DNA of 64,000 nt from JBBSBL01 sp963735885. GTDB taxonomy: Bacteria > Actinomycetota > Thermoleophilia > Solirubrobacterales > Solirubrobacteraceae. The notes beneath the pieces were generated by a model. It did not search any database and had not been told where the DNA came from. It was given only the letters and a program-made list of their open reading frames with translations. Below are positions 8,064 through 16,761 of the stretch, in pieces (within the stretch, counting starts at the first letter, position 1; each line of letters begins with the position of its first letter). Made by a program: the position numbers and the translations under genes. Location of the stretch: positions 1-64,000 of the forward strand of contig CAVTMP010000008.1 of assembly GCA_963735885.1 (NCBI GenBank). Direction: 5' to 3'.

Positions 8064-9449
8064 ATGGCCGTCAGTGCACCCGTATCGCTGGACCGCGAGC
8101 GCATCCGCGAGCTCACCGAGCGCGAGGAGGCGCGCCTCAACGAGCGCACGCCCGCGTCGAAGGCGACCTACGCCCGCGCCCAGAAGGTGCTGAGCGGCGG
8201 CGTCGCGTCCTCCTACCAGCTCCGCGACCCGTGGCCGATCTATCTCGAGCGCGGCGACGGCCCGCGCGTGTGGGACGTCGACGGCAACGAGTTCTACGAC
8301 TTCCACAACGGCTTCGGCTCGATGGTCCAGGGCCACGCCCACCCGGCGATCGGCAGGGCGATCGCCGAGCGCTACGCGAAGGGCACGCACTTCGCCGCGC
8401 CCACCGAGGACGCCATCGTCGTCGCCGAGGAGCTGCAGCGGCGCTGGGAGCTCCCGCTGTGGCGCTACACGAACTCCGGCTCGGAGTCGACGATGGACGC
8501 GATCCGGATCGCCCGGGGCGCCACGGGCCGCGACACGATCGTGAAGATCTTCGGCTCCTATCACGGGCACCACGACGCGGTCATGGTCTCGATCGGGATC
8601 GAGTACGACCAGATCGGCGACCACGAGAACCTCGCCTCGCTGCCCTACGGGGCCGGGATCCCGCAGGCGATCGTCGACCTCACGATCGCCGTGCCGTTCA
8701 ACGACGCCGGCGCGATGGAGCGGCGGATCGAGCGGCTCATCGCCGAGGACCGCAAGCCGGCCTGCGTGATCATGGAGGCGGCGATGATGAACCTCGGGGT
8801 CGTGCTCCCGGAGCCCGGCTACCTCGAGGCCGTGCGCGAGATCACCCGCCGGCACGGGATCGTGCTCATCTTCGACGAGGTGAAGACCGGCATCTGCATC
8901 GCGGCGGGCGGCGCGACCGAGCGCTTCGGCGTCGAGCCGGACCTCGTCACGCTGGCCAAGGCGCTCGGGGGCGGGACGGCGATCGGCGCGATCGGCGGCA
9001 CCGAGGAGGCGATGGCCTGCGTGACCGACGGCCGGGTCTACCAGGTCGGCACCTACAACGGGAACCCGCTCGGCATGGCGGCGGCGCGCGCCAACCTGCT
9101 CGAGGTCATGACGCCGCCGGCCTACGAGCACCTCGATCGCCTCAACGACCGGATCCTGGCGGGCTGCCGGCGGGTGATCGAGCAGCACAACCTGCCCGGG
9201 TACTCCGTCGGCGTCGGGTCGAAGGGCTGCGTCACCTTCTCGCCCGAGAAGATCATCGACTACGAGACCTTCAAGGCGAACCAGGACGAGGAGCTCGCGG
9301 ACCTCGCCTGGCTCTACAACATGAACCGCGGGATCTACATGACGCCCGGCCGCGAGGAGGAGTGGACGCTCTCGGTGACCCACACCGACGAGGCGGTCGA
9401 CCGCTACGTCGACGTGTTCGCCGAGATGGCGTCGGACCTCGTCGGGTAG
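8064..9449 (+). CDS. Class III PLP-dependent aminotransferase (glutamate-1-semialdehyde aminomutase-like)
   Basis: 461 residues. The ATG at 8064 is preceded by a good ribosome binding site (AGGAGGA, 8054-8060). The fold-type I class III signature is complete: NSGSESTMDAIRIARG, SYHGHHD, FDEVKTG with the PLP-binding Asp, and LAKALGGG with the Schiff-base Lys. The overall pattern (GHAHPAIGRAI, GTYNGNPLGMAA) is that of GSA-aminomutase-like aminotransferases. No hem genes lie nearby, so a catabolic or specialised role is more likely than tetrapyrrole synthesis. It could work with the divergent TPP enzyme, but nothing in the sequence proves that. Confidence 0.88.
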   Translation: MAVSAPVSLDRERIRELTEREEARLNERTPASKATYARAQKVLSGGVASSYQLRDPWPIYLERGDGPRVWDVDGNEFYDFHNGFGSMVQGHAHPAIGRAIAERYAKGTHFAAPTEDAIVVAEELQRRWELPLWRYTNSGSESTMDAIRIARGATGRDTIVKIFGSYHGHHDAVMVSIGIEYDQIGDHENLASLPYGAGIPQAIVDLTIAVPFNDAGAMERRIERLIAEDRKPACVIMEAAMMNLGVVLPEPGYLEAVREITRRHGIVLIFDEVKTGICIAAGGATERFGVEPDLVTLAKALGGGTAIGAIGGTEEAMACVTDGRVYQVGTYNGNPLGMAAARANLLEVMTPPAYEHLDRLNDRILAGCRRVIEQHNLPGYSVGVGSKGCVTFSPEKIIDYETFKANQDEELADLAWLYNMNRGIYMTPGREEEWTLSVTHTDEAVDRYVDVFAEMASDLVG

Positions 9450-9594
9450 GGTCGGCGTCAGCGTCGTCGCGGAAGCGCTCCCACGTCGCCCACCGCCGGC
9501 GATGGGTCTCCGGATCGATCGCGTTCCTCGCCTCCGGGCGGTTGATCGTCACGCGGGCGATCCGCTCGCCCGTCTCGTAGCGGACGGTCGGCAT
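9450..9594 (-). pseudogene. N-terminal remnant of an enoyl-CoA hydratase
   Basis: From an ATG at 9594, preceded by GGGGAG, the frame reads MPTVRYETGERIARVTINRP then EARNAIDPETHRR, a textbook crotonase N-terminus (beta-strand plus RPEARNA). After about 48 residues (FRDDADAD) it runs into the antisense of the aminotransferase 3' end and loses all similarity. The oxyanion-hole and catalytic regions are absent. The start lies inside the 3' end of the YihY reading frame. It is either a deletion remnant or a mis-joined assembly point. Confidence 0.6.
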
Positions 9595-10441
9595 CGGGCT
9601 CTCCCCGGGTCTCGGGCGGGACGGGGACCGGCACGCGCATCGCGTTCAGCACCCCGCCGAGCAGGATGAGGAACGCGATCACGTAGAACCACAGCAGCAC
9701 GATGAGGACGAAGACGAGCGTCGTCCCGAAGCGGGAGATGCTCGAGACGTGCGTGAGGTAGTAGGGGAAGACGTAGTCGATGACGGTGATCGCGACCGTG
9801 ACGGCCAGGGCCCCCGGCCAGATCGCCCGCCACGAGACGCGCTCGTTCGGGCCGAGCCGGTAGATCACGCAGAGCGTGAGGAAGAGCAGGGCGACGGACA
9901 GGGCCAGCGAGACCGCGAGCGTCGTCCCGCGGAAGTGGTCGAGACCGAACGGCAGGTCCCTCGCCGTCGAGGCGAGGACGCCCTGGAGCGTCGGCACGGC
10001 GATCGTGGCCACGACGAAGAGGAAGACGACGAGCAGCATCGCGAGCGCGAAGCGCTTCTGCGCGAGCCACGAGCGGCTCTCGAGCGGGTGGTAGATGTCG
10101 CGGAAGGCCGTGTCGAGCGCGCCCCAGACCGACATGCCGGTCCAGACGCTGGCCAGCAGGGCGATCACGCCGAGCTCCGTGGAGCCGCGGCGGATCTGGT
10201 CGAGCAGCGAGCTCACCGTCGTGTCGGCCGGGCCGGGGAAGAGATCGCGCAGGTCGCGGAGCACCGCCCGCTCGAGCTCCGCGCTGTCGAAGATCTGGCC
10301 CGCGATGAAGAGCCCGAGCACGGCGAGCGGGAACACCGAGATCAGCAGGTTGTAGGCGAGCATCGCCGAGAGCCCGGTGACGTTCGCGTGGAAGGCCTCG
10401 GCGAGGAACCGGCGGACCGGGCGCGGGATCCGGCGGGTCAT
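9458..10441 (-). CDS. YihY/BrkB-family membrane protein
   Basis: 327 residues in the longest reading. The ATG at 10441 overlaps the stop of the upstream cyclase gene (ATGA). The family features are visible: NVTGLSAMLAYNLLISVFPL near the N-terminus, DTAFRDIYHPLESRSW, and about six membrane helices. The last 45-50 residues are Asp/Arg/Pro-rich and overlap the enoyl-CoA hydratase remnant in another frame, so the true C-terminus may be near 9600. The molecular function of the family is not settled; older annotations as RNase BN are not supported. Confidence 0.8.
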   Translation of the reverse strand: MTRRIPRPVRRFLAEAFHANVTGLSAMLAYNLLISVFPLAVLGLFIAGQIFDSAELERAVLRDLRDLFPGPADTTVSSLLDQIRRGSTELGVIALLASVWTGMSVWGALDTAFRDIYHPLESRSWLAQKRFALAMLLVVFLFVVATIAVPTLQGVLASTARDLPFGLDHFRGTTLAVSLALSVALLFLTLCVIYRLGPNERVSWRAIWPGALAVTVAITVIDYVFPYYLTHVSSISRFGTTLVFVLIVLLWFYVIAFLILLGGVLNAMRVPVPVPPETRGEPDADRPLRDGRADRPRDDQPPGGEERDRSGDPSPAVGDVGALPRRR

Positions 10442-12027
10442 CCGGGGAGCCGGGCGGCGCGGATCGCCGCGGGCCGGCCGTCGTCGCCCGGATCGTCCTC
10501 CGCGCGCGCGGCGAGCGCGCGCGGCGACCACAGCCGCACCCGCTCCGTCTTGCCCTTGAGCGGCACGGGCGCCCGCTCGACGAACCCGCCCGGGGTCTCG
10601 CGGGTGAGCAGCGCGCGCGTGGCCTCGGTGACGAGCACGTCGTCGTCGGTCTCCCGGGTCGCACCCTCGACCCGGGCCGCGGTGTTGACCGCGTCGCCGA
10701 TCACGGTGAACTCCACCCGGCCGCCGCCGCCGATCGTCCCGGCGACCACCGGCCCCGAGTTCACGCCCACGCCGACGCGCAGGACGTCGGCGTACCGCGT
10801 CCGGACGAGCCTCACGATGTCGATCGCCGCCGCGACGGCGCGGTCGGCGTGATCCGGCCGGCGGTCCGGCGCGCCGAACACCCCGAGCAGGCCGTCGCCG
10901 ACGAACTTGTTCGCGTGGCCGCCGTGCCGGGCGAGGACCGGGACGACCTGCTCGTAGAACGCGTTCAGCCGCTCGACGACCTCGCGCGCGCTCGAGCGCT
11001 CGGCGAACGCCGTGAAGTCGCGGATGTCGAGGAACAGCACGCTGACCTCGACCTCCTCGCCCTCGAGCACCGTCCCGTCGCGCAGCACGCGCTCGACCAC
11101 CTCGGGGTCGACGTAGGCGCCGAAGGCCTCGCGCAGCCGCTCCTTCTCCTCGAGCCCCGCCACGGTCTCGTTGAACGACCGGGCGAGCGTCCCGATCTCG
11201 TCGGCGGAGACGACCGGGACGCGGGCGGTCAGGTCGCCGCCGCGGATCCGCCTCGTGGCCGCCATGAAGTCGCGCACCGGCGAGAGCAGCGAGCGGGCCA
11301 GCAGCAGCGAGAGCTCGAGCGAGACGGTGAGGGCGACGACCAGCGCGACGAGCACGTCGAGGCCGAACGCGTCGATCCCGGCCTGGCCGTCCTGCGAGAG
11401 CCCGGCGACCACCACGCCGGTGATCACGGCGATCGCCGGGGGCCCGGCGAGCAGCTTCCAGCGGACCGGGAGCGCGGGCGCGCTCAGGTCCGCGTCGTCG
11501 GCGACGTCGCGCGAGACGTCGTCGAGCACCGGGCGCAGCGCGGCCTCCATCGCGAAGAAGCGCAGGAAGAAGCCGTAGAGCAGGACGAGCGTGCCGCCCG
11601 CGACGAGCAGCAGGAACTCGACCGGGCCGAGGCCGAGCAGCCAGGTCACGAACCCGCAGAAGGGGATGATCTCGATCGCGTACCAGCGCCACCACAGCAG
11701 GTGGAACGAGGCGGCGGCGTACCCCGCGAGCGCGCGCCACGCCGGCGCGGCGGTGGCCTCGCGACGGTCGCCGGAGAGCCAGGGCTCCGCGGGCGCGAGC
11801 CGGCGGCGTGCGTCGCGCAGCGCCAGCGTGTTCTCGACGAGGAGCAGCACCTCGGCCACGGCGACCGCCGCCCAGAACTCCCCCGTGCTCATCGGCTGGT
11901 ACACGCTGAGCAGCAGGACCCCGACGAGCACGACCAGGTGCGCGCCGGCGAACAGCAGCGCCAGGGCGATCAGGGGGTAGCGCCCACCGTAGCGGCGGTA
12001 CCCGCCGGTCGTGAGCCGATCGATCAC
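10438..12027 (-). CDS. Membrane-bound class III adenylate/guanylate cyclase with HAMP domain
   Basis: 529 residues from a GTG at 12027. The N-terminal half has about six hydrophobic helices. It is followed by a HAMP linker (SPVRDFMAATRRIRGGDLTA, then SADEIGTLARSFNE) and a C-terminal class III cyclase domain. The metal-binding Asp residues are in VLFLDIRDFTAF and KFVGDGLLGVFG, and GVNSGPVVAGTIG and VIGDAVNTAARVE follow. Layout and topology match the mycobacterial/actinobacterial integral-membrane cyclases. Expected product is cAMP; the signal sensed by the membrane part is unknown. It is translationally coupled to the YihY gene. Confidence 0.88.
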   Translation of the reverse strand: MIDRLTTGGYRRYGGRYPLIALALLFAGAHLVVLVGVLLLSVYQPMSTGEFWAAVAVAEVLLLVENTLALRDARRRLAPAEPWLSGDRREATAAPAWRALAGYAAASFHLLWWRWYAIEIIPFCGFVTWLLGLGPVEFLLLVAGGTLVLLYGFFLRFFAMEAALRPVLDDVSRDVADDADLSAPALPVRWKLLAGPPAIAVITGVVVAGLSQDGQAGIDAFGLDVLVALVVALTVSLELSLLLARSLLSPVRDFMAATRRIRGGDLTARVPVVSADEIGTLARSFNETVAGLEEKERLREAFGAYVDPEVVERVLRDGTVLEGEEVEVSVLFLDIRDFTAFAERSSAREVVERLNAFYEQVVPVLARHGGHANKFVGDGLLGVFGAPDRRPDHADRAVAAAIDIVRLVRTRYADVLRVGVGVNSGPVVAGTIGGGGRVEFTVIGDAVNTAARVEGATRETDDDVLVTEATRALLTRETPGGFVERAPVPLKGKTERVRLWSPRALAARAEDDPGDDGRPAAIRAARLPG

Positions 12028-12110
12028 TCCGCCGATTGTGGCGGGACCGGCGGACCGGCGCCAGGCGGCGCCGCGCGGCGCCCCGAATCCGCGCCGGGCG
12101 GGCGCGGCGC

Positions 12111-12806
12111 TCAGCCGGCGGCGGGCGTGCCCGGCCAGGCCGGCGCGCCGAGCGCGAGCACGGCCTCGGCGAGGCGTTCCTCGCCGCAGTACGCCCGCCC
12201 GGCGGCGACGAGCACGGGCAGCCGGTCGGCCCCGCAGACGCGGAGCTCGCGCGCGGTGTCCGCCAGCGCGGCGTCGCGCCGACCGTCGGCCGCGGCGCCG
12301 AGGACGTCGTCGGGCGCGAGCGCGGCGGCGGCCCCGGCCTCGATCAGCAGGTCGGGGGCGTCGAGGTCGAAGCCGCCGCACCAGGCGAGGCGCCCGGCGG
12401 CGACGGCGAAGGCCGCGCCCGCTCCGGACTCGGCCGCGAGGGCCGTGGCGCGCTGGGCGGCGAGGCCGCCGCGCGGCGGCGCGTCCGGCCAGGCGAGCGG
12501 GAGCCGCAGGGCCCGGGCCCGGGCCTCGACCGACGGGCGGGCGGCCTCGTGCGCCGCGAGGGAGCGCCAGGCGGACGATCCATGGAACGCGTCGCCCGCG
12601 ATCGGCGTCCAGCGGGCCGTCGGGAACCGGCGCTCCACCCGCTCGAGCGCGAGGTACGCGGCCGGGTCGGCGAGGTCGAAGGCGAAGACCGGGCGCTCGC
12701 CGGCCTGGCCCGGCTCGCCGGCGGGCGCGCCGCGCGTCGTGGCCTCGCCGGCGGCGCGCCGGGCGCGCGCGCCCCGATGGCGCGCGAGATCGATGACGTC
12801 GCCCAT
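12111..12806 (-). CDS. DsbA-fold protein, 2-hydroxychromene-2-carboxylate isomerase-like
   Basis: 231 residues from the ATG at 12806. The first 30 residues are basic and disordered (MGDVIDLARHRGARARR). The rest resembles the kappa-class GST/DsbA group: FAFDLADPAAYLALERVERR matches the usual N-terminal strand-helix, and a helical insertion precedes DRLPVLVAAGRAYCGEERLA. No CxxC is present at the active-site position, so a thiol oxidase role is unlikely. It is divergent from the HxlR regulator gene, which may control it. Confidence 0.6.
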   Translation of the reverse strand: MGDVIDLARHRGARARRAAGEATTRGAPAGEPGQAGERPVFAFDLADPAAYLALERVERRFPTARWTPIAGDAFHGSSAWRSLAAHEAARPSVEARARALRLPLAWPDAPPRGGLAAQRATALAAESGAGAAFAVAAGRLAWCGGFDLDAPDLLIEAGAAAALAPDDVLGAAADGRRDAALADTARELRVCGADRLPVLVAAGRAYCGEERLAEAVLALGAPAWPGTPAAG

Positions 12807-12937
12807 GACCCGGCCTGCATCGACCGCCGACGGGCGAACGGGAACCCCGCACCACGCGACATCCGCCATCCGTCCACGGCGGGACCGGCGGGACGGCGAC
12901 CGGTCCGCGGGATAGGCTGCGCACGAGCCCCGCGCCG

Positions 12938-13636
12938 ATGTCGTCCCCGCCGCCGCCCAAGCGCCATCCCTACGCCCAATGGGCGCCGGACGCACGCGCC
13001 CTCGACCTCGTCGGCGACAAGTGGACGCTGCTCATCGTCCGCGACCTCGCCTCCGGCCCGCGCCGCTTCGTCGCGCTCCAGCGCACGCTGCCCGGGATCT
13101 CGACCGAGCAGCTCCGCTCGCGGCTCAACCGGATGGTGGCCGACGGCCTGCTCACCCGTCAGCGCTATCGCGAGGTTCCGCCCCGGGTCGACTACGAGCT
13201 GACCGAGCGGGCCCGCGAGCTCTTCCCGGTCCTCACCGCGCTGGCGCGCTGGGGGCAGTCGTGGGCCTGGGGCGAGCCCCGGCCGACCGAGTGGGTGGAC
13301 GTCGGCGCGATCCTCCGCCTCGCACCCGGGCTCGTGAGTCCGCGTCGCGGGTTGCGCGGAACGGTCGAGGCGACGGTCACGGGCTGCTCGCGCGACGGCG
13401 GGAGCCGGCGCTACGCGCTCCGGCTGACCGCCGGCGCCGTGACCGTCGAGGAGTGCGAGGCGCCCGACGCGGAGGCCCGCGTGGCCGGAACCGAGCGCGC
13501 CTGGATCGCCGCGCTCGGCCCGGCGGCGGACCGCTCCGCGCTCGAGATCGAGGGGGACGCCGGCCTCGTCGCGGCGCTGCTCGACGGCCTCGAGCCGAGC
13601 GTGGCGGCGCGGCGGGGAGCCGCGGACGTGGCGTAG
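12938..13636 (+). CDS. HxlR-family transcriptional regulator
   Basis: 232 residues. The winged-helix domain occupies residues 8-100 with the family hallmarks: ALDLVGDKWTLLIVRDLASG, RRFVALQRTLPGIST and the wing YREVPPRVDYELTERA. The second half (about 130 residues) resembles a sterol-carrier-like ligand domain often attached to HxlR proteins, ending with DGLEPSVAARRG. A possible -10 (TAGGCT, 12913-12918) lies 19 nt before the start. Its 3' end is partly duplicated just downstream. Confidence 0.85.
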   Translation: MSSPPPPKRHPYAQWAPDARALDLVGDKWTLLIVRDLASGPRRFVALQRTLPGISTEQLRSRLNRMVADGLLTRQRYREVPPRVDYELTERARELFPVLTALARWGQSWAWGEPRPTEWVDVGAILRLAPGLVSPRRGLRGTVEATVTGCSRDGGSRRYALRLTAGAVTVEECEAPDAEARVAGTERAWIAALGPAADRSALEIEGDAGLVAALLDGLEPSVAARRGAADVA

Positions 13637-13663
13637 GCGCGCGGAGGCGCGGACGTCGCGTAG
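13622..13663 (+). repeat. Short tandem duplication of the HxlR gene 3' end
   Basis: gcggacgtggcgtag (13622-13636, including the stop codon) recurs at 13649-13663 as gcggacgtcgcgtag with one mismatch, offset 27 bp. Confidence 0.55.
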
Positions 13664-13689
13664 CGCGGCGGGTTCGTGCGAAGCCGGTC

Positions 13690-13712
13690 GTGCCTATGCA
13701 ATGCTTAGGCAC
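13690..13712 (+). promoter_or_regulatory. Inverted repeat GTGCCTA-N9-TAGGCAC, likely operator of the molybdate operon
   Basis: GTGCCTA (13690-13696) is mirrored perfectly by TAGGCAC (13706-13712). A -10-like TATGCA (13695-13700) overlaps the left arm. The site sits at the very start of the HTH-Mop regulator gene, where an autoregulated ModE-like repressor would bind. This is inferred from position and symmetry. Confidence 0.55.
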
Positions 13713-14111
13713 CTGGTGCCCGATTCCGACGATCTCTCCCTCGGCGAGGCCGCCGCGGCGCTCGGCGTCAGCGCGGACACCCTGCGCCGCTGGGATCGCG
13801 CGGGGCGGCTGCGGACCACGCGGGACGGCCGCAACCGCCGGCGCGTGTCGCGCGCCGAGGTCGAGCGGCTGAGCCGCCGGCCGCGGCGACACGCCACCGG
13901 CGCCACGCTGTCGGCCCGCAACCGGTTCCCGGGCGTCGTGCGCTCGGTCGAGGTCGACGGCGTCATGGCGCTGGTCGAGATCGAGGCCGGTCCGTTCCGC
14001 GTCACCGCGGCCGTGACGCGCGACAGCGTGGAGGAGCTCGGGCTCGCCCCGGGCGTCGCCGCGACCGCGGCCGTGAAGGCGACCTCGGTGATGGTGGAGC
14101 GGAGCGGATGA
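13701..14111 (+). CDS. Molybdate-responsive regulator: MerR/BldC-type HTH fused to a Mop domain
   Basis: 136 residues if ATG 13701 is used. GTG at 13716 is an alternative and lies just outside the inverted repeat. Residues 11-60 form an excisionase/BldC-like helix-turn-helix (LSLGEAAAALGVSADTLRRW). Residues 68-133 form one Mop/TOBE molybdate-binding domain (LSARNRFPGVVRSVEV ending VKATSVMVERS). Such proteins act like ModE: molybdate binding changes DNA binding and controls the transporter. The gene overlaps modA by four bases, confirming a single operon. Confidence 0.85.
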   Translation: MLRHLVPDSDDLSLGEAAAALGVSADTLRRWDRAGRLRTTRDGRNRRRVSRAEVERLSRRPRRHATGATLSARNRFPGVVRSVEVDGVMALVEIEAGPFRVTAAVTRDSVEELGLAPGVAATAAVKATSVMVERSG

Positions 14112-14875
14112 CGAGCCGCCGGCCGGCGCTCGCCGCGGGTCTCGCGGCGGTCCTCGTCCTCGTGAGCGGGTGCGGGAGCGGCGGCGGCTCCGGCGAGAGG
14201 CCGCGGCTCACCGTCTCGGCCGCCACCTCGCTGCAGCGCGCGTTCACCGCGTACGGCGCGCGGTTTCCGGCCGCGACGGTCCGCCTCCAGTTCGCGGGCT
14301 CCGACGAGCTCGCGGCGCAGATCCGGCAGGGGGTGCGACCGGACGTCTACGCCGCCGCGAACACGACGCTGCCCGACGCCCTGCACCGGGCGGGCCTCGT
14401 CGGGCGGCCGGTGGTCTTCACCAGCAACCGGCTCGTCATCGCCGTGCCCTCCGGGACGACCCGGGTCGCCTCGCTCGCGGATCTCGCGAAGCCCGGCGTG
14501 ACGATCGCCGCGGGCGCGCCGAGCGTCCCCGTCGGGAGCTACGCGCAGGCCGTGCTGGCGCGACTGCCGGCCGCCGAGCGCGCGGCCATCGAGCGGAACG
14601 TCCGCTCGCGCGAGCCGGACGTCGGCGGCGTCGTCGCGAAGGTGGCCCAGCGCGCGGTCGACGCGGGCTTCGTCTACGTCACCGACGTGCGGGGCGCGAG
14701 CGGGCGCCTGCGCGCGGTCGCGATCCCGCCCGCGCTCCGGCCGCGCGTCCGCTACGCCGCCGCGGTGGTCGCGGGCGCCGGGCAGCCGAAGGCCGCGGCC
14801 GCCTTCGTGGCGGGCCTCACCTCCGGGGCCGGCGCCGCGGCGCTGCGGGCGGCGGGGTTCGAGCCGCCGCGATGA
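14108..14875 (+). CDS. modA: Molybdate ABC transporter substrate-binding lipoprotein
   Basis: 255 residues. A lipoprotein signal ends VLVSGCGSG. The mature part follows the ModA pattern: LTVSAATSLQRAFTAYG, FAGSDELAAQIRQGVRPDVY, NRLVIAVPSG and GFVYVTDVRG. It captures molybdate or tungstate outside the membrane for ModBC. It is coupled by ATGA overlaps to the regulator upstream and modB downstream. Confidence 0.92.
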   Translation: MTSRRPALAAGLAAVLVLVSGCGSGGGSGERPRLTVSAATSLQRAFTAYGARFPAATVRLQFAGSDELAAQIRQGVRPDVYAAANTTLPDALHRAGLVGRPVVFTSNRLVIAVPSGTTRVASLADLAKPGVTIAAGAPSVPVGSYAQAVLARLPAAERAAIERNVRSREPDVGGVVAKVAQRAVDAGFVYVTDVRGASGRLRAVAIPPALRPRVRYAAAVVAGAGQPKAAAAFVAGLTSGAGAAALRAAGFEPPR

Positions 14876-15675
14876 CCGGGTCGCGCGGGTTCGCCGCGCT
14901 GCTCGTCGGGGCGCTGGCCCTCGCGCTGTGCTTCCTGACCTTCCCCGTCGTGGCGATCTTCGCCGACGCCGGTCCGGCCGACCTGGTGCGCAGCCTCGAC
15001 GATCCCGCCGCGCTCGACGCGCTGCGCCTGAGCCTCGAGACCTCGACGATCGCGATGGTCCTGGTGGTCGGCGTCGGCACGCCGGCGGCGTGGCTGCTCG
15101 CCACCCGGCGCTTTCGCGGGCGCGCGCTCGCGGTGACCCTGGTCGAGCTGCCGCTGGTCCTCCCGCCCGCCGTGGCCGGCATCGGCCTGCTCGCGGCGCT
15201 CGGTCCCGCCGGCATCCTCGGGGGAAGGCTGGCCGACGCCGGCGTCCGCCTCGTGCTGGAGACGGCCGGCGTGGTCGTCGCGCTCACGTTCGTCTCGGCG
15301 CCGTTCTACCTGCGCCAGGCCCAGGCGGCGTTCGCCGCGGTCGACCCGTCCTGGCTGGAGGCGGCGCGCACCCTGGGGGCCGGGGAGCCGCGCGCGTTCG
15401 CGCGGGTCGCGATCCCCGCCGCGCTGCCCGGCCTGGCGGCGGGCCTCGCGCTCGCGTGGGGGCGCGCGCTCGGCGAGTTCGGCGCGACGCTCGTGTTCGC
15501 CGGGTCGCTGCGCGGCGTCACCCAGACGACGCCGCTCGCGATCTACGAGCGCTTCTCCACCGACTTCACGGCGGCGCTCGCGCTCTCGGCGGTGCTCGTC
15601 GCCGCCTCGGGGGCGATCCTCCTCGGGGTCAAGCTCGTCGCCGGGCCGGAGGTGCTCGGCCGTGCTCGCGGCTGA
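14872..15675 (+). CDS. modB: Molybdate ABC transporter permease
   Basis: 267 residues with five to six hydrophobic segments. The BPD_transp_1 (EAA) loop is visible as LEAARTLGAGEPRAFARVAI, typical of ModB, followed by GRALGEFGATLVFAGSL. ATG 14872 overlaps the modA stop. The channel partner for ModA and ModC. Confidence 0.93.
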   Translation: MTGSRGFAALLVGALALALCFLTFPVVAIFADAGPADLVRSLDDPAALDALRLSLETSTIAMVLVVGVGTPAAWLLATRRFRGRALAVTLVELPLVLPPAVAGIGLLAALGPAGILGGRLADAGVRLVLETAGVVVALTFVSAPFYLRQAQAAFAAVDPSWLEAARTLGAGEPRAFARVAIPAALPGLAAGLALAWGRALGEFGATLVFAGSLRGVTQTTPLAIYERFSTDFTAALALSAVLVAASGAILLGVKLVAGPEVLGRARG

Positions 15676-16726
15676 CGCGGCGGACCGCCTCGGGACGCTC
15701 GAGCTCGCGGTGGACCTCGAGGTGCCGACGGGGGCCTGCCTCGCGCTCGCCGGCCCGTCGGGGGCCGGCAAGAGCACCGTGGTCCGGATCGTCGCCGGCC
15801 TGCGCCGCCCGGCCCGGGGCGTGGTGCGCTGCGGGCCCGAGACGTGGCTCGACACGCGCGCCGGCCTCGACCTCCCGCCCGAGCGACGGCGCTGCGGCCT
15901 CGTCTTCCAGGACTACGCGCTCTTCGGCCATCTGAGCGCGTGGCGGAACGTCGCCTTCGGGCTGGGCCACGTGCCGCGGGCCGAGCGGCGCGCGCGGGCG
16001 CTCGCGCTGCTCGACCGCTTCGGGCTCGCGGCGCGGGCCGGCGCCCATCCGGCCGACCTCTCCGGGGGCGAACGCCAGCGGGTGGCGCTCGCCCGGGCGC
16101 TGGGGCGGGAGCCGGCGGCCCTGCTGCTCGACGAGCCGCTCTCCGCGCTCGACGCCCGGACCCGCACCGCGGCCGGCCGGGAGCTGGCCACGGCGCTCCG
16201 CGCGGCCGACGTGCCCGCGATCCTCGTGACCCACGACTTCGCCGAGGCCGCGTGGCTCGCCGACGAGGTCGCGGTGATGGACGCCGGACGGATCGTCCAG
16301 CGCGGCAGCGCCTCGGCGCTGGCCGCCGAACCCGCCACCGCCTTCGTGGCCGACTTCACCGGCGCGGTCGTGCTCACCGGGATCGCCTCGCCGGGCGCGG
16401 ACGGCCTCACGCTCGTGCGGCTCGACGGCGGCGGCGAGGCGGTGAGCACCGACCGCGCCACGGGCCGCGTCGCGCTCAGCGTCCATCCCTGGGACGTGTC
16501 GCTCGCCGCGCCCGGCGCCGGCGGGGGCGGCTCTGCCCGCAACCGCGTGGAGGCCGAGGTCGTCTCGGTCACCGAGATCGGCTCCCGGGCGCGGATCGGC
16601 CTCGCCGGCCCCCAGCCGCTCTCGGCGGAGGTCACCCGCGCCGCGGTGCGCGAGCTCGGCCTGCGCCCGGGCGTGCCGGTCGCGGCGACGTGGAAGGCGG
16701 CGGCGACCCGCCTGCTGAGCGCGTGA
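15662..16726 (+). CDS. modC: Molybdate ABC transporter ATP-binding protein with Mop domain
   Basis: 354 residues from GTG 15662, overlapping the end of modB by 14 bp. Walker A is GPSGAGKST, the ABC signature LSGGERQRVALARAL, Walker B ALLLDEPLSALD, and the switch His lies in LVTHDFAEAA. Residues from about 285 form a C-terminal Mop/TOBE domain (RNRVEAEVVSVTEIGSRARI), which in ModC senses bound molybdate. Together with the regulator this gives two Mop domains in the operon. Confidence 0.93.
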   Translation: MLAADAADRLGTLELAVDLEVPTGACLALAGPSGAGKSTVVRIVAGLRRPARGVVRCGPETWLDTRAGLDLPPERRRCGLVFQDYALFGHLSAWRNVAFGLGHVPRAERRARALALLDRFGLAARAGAHPADLSGGERQRVALARALGREPAALLLDEPLSALDARTRTAAGRELATALRAADVPAILVTHDFAEAAWLADEVAVMDAGRIVQRGSASALAAEPATAFVADFTGAVVLTGIASPGADGLTLVRLDGGGEAVSTDRATGRVALSVHPWDVSLAAPGAGGGGSARNRVEAEVVSVTEIGSRARIGLAGPQPLSAEVTRAAVRELGLRPGVPVAATWKAAATRLLSA

Positions 16727-16745
16727 TCGCGCCGCGGCCCGGCCC

Positions 16746-16751
16746 TAGACT
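16746..16751 (+). promoter_or_regulatory. Putative -10 box (TAGACT) of tRNA-Leu
   Basis: TAGACT lies 10 nt before the first tRNA base and matches the TAGnnT pattern seen before several genes here. Confidence 0.45.
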
Positions 16752-16761
16752 CCGCGCACCC

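Noticed and set aside
6458..9580. 1040-codon open frame on the plus strand
   Set aside because: Very long only because GC-rich DNA lacks stops; it is antisense to the TPP enzyme and out of frame with the aminotransferase.
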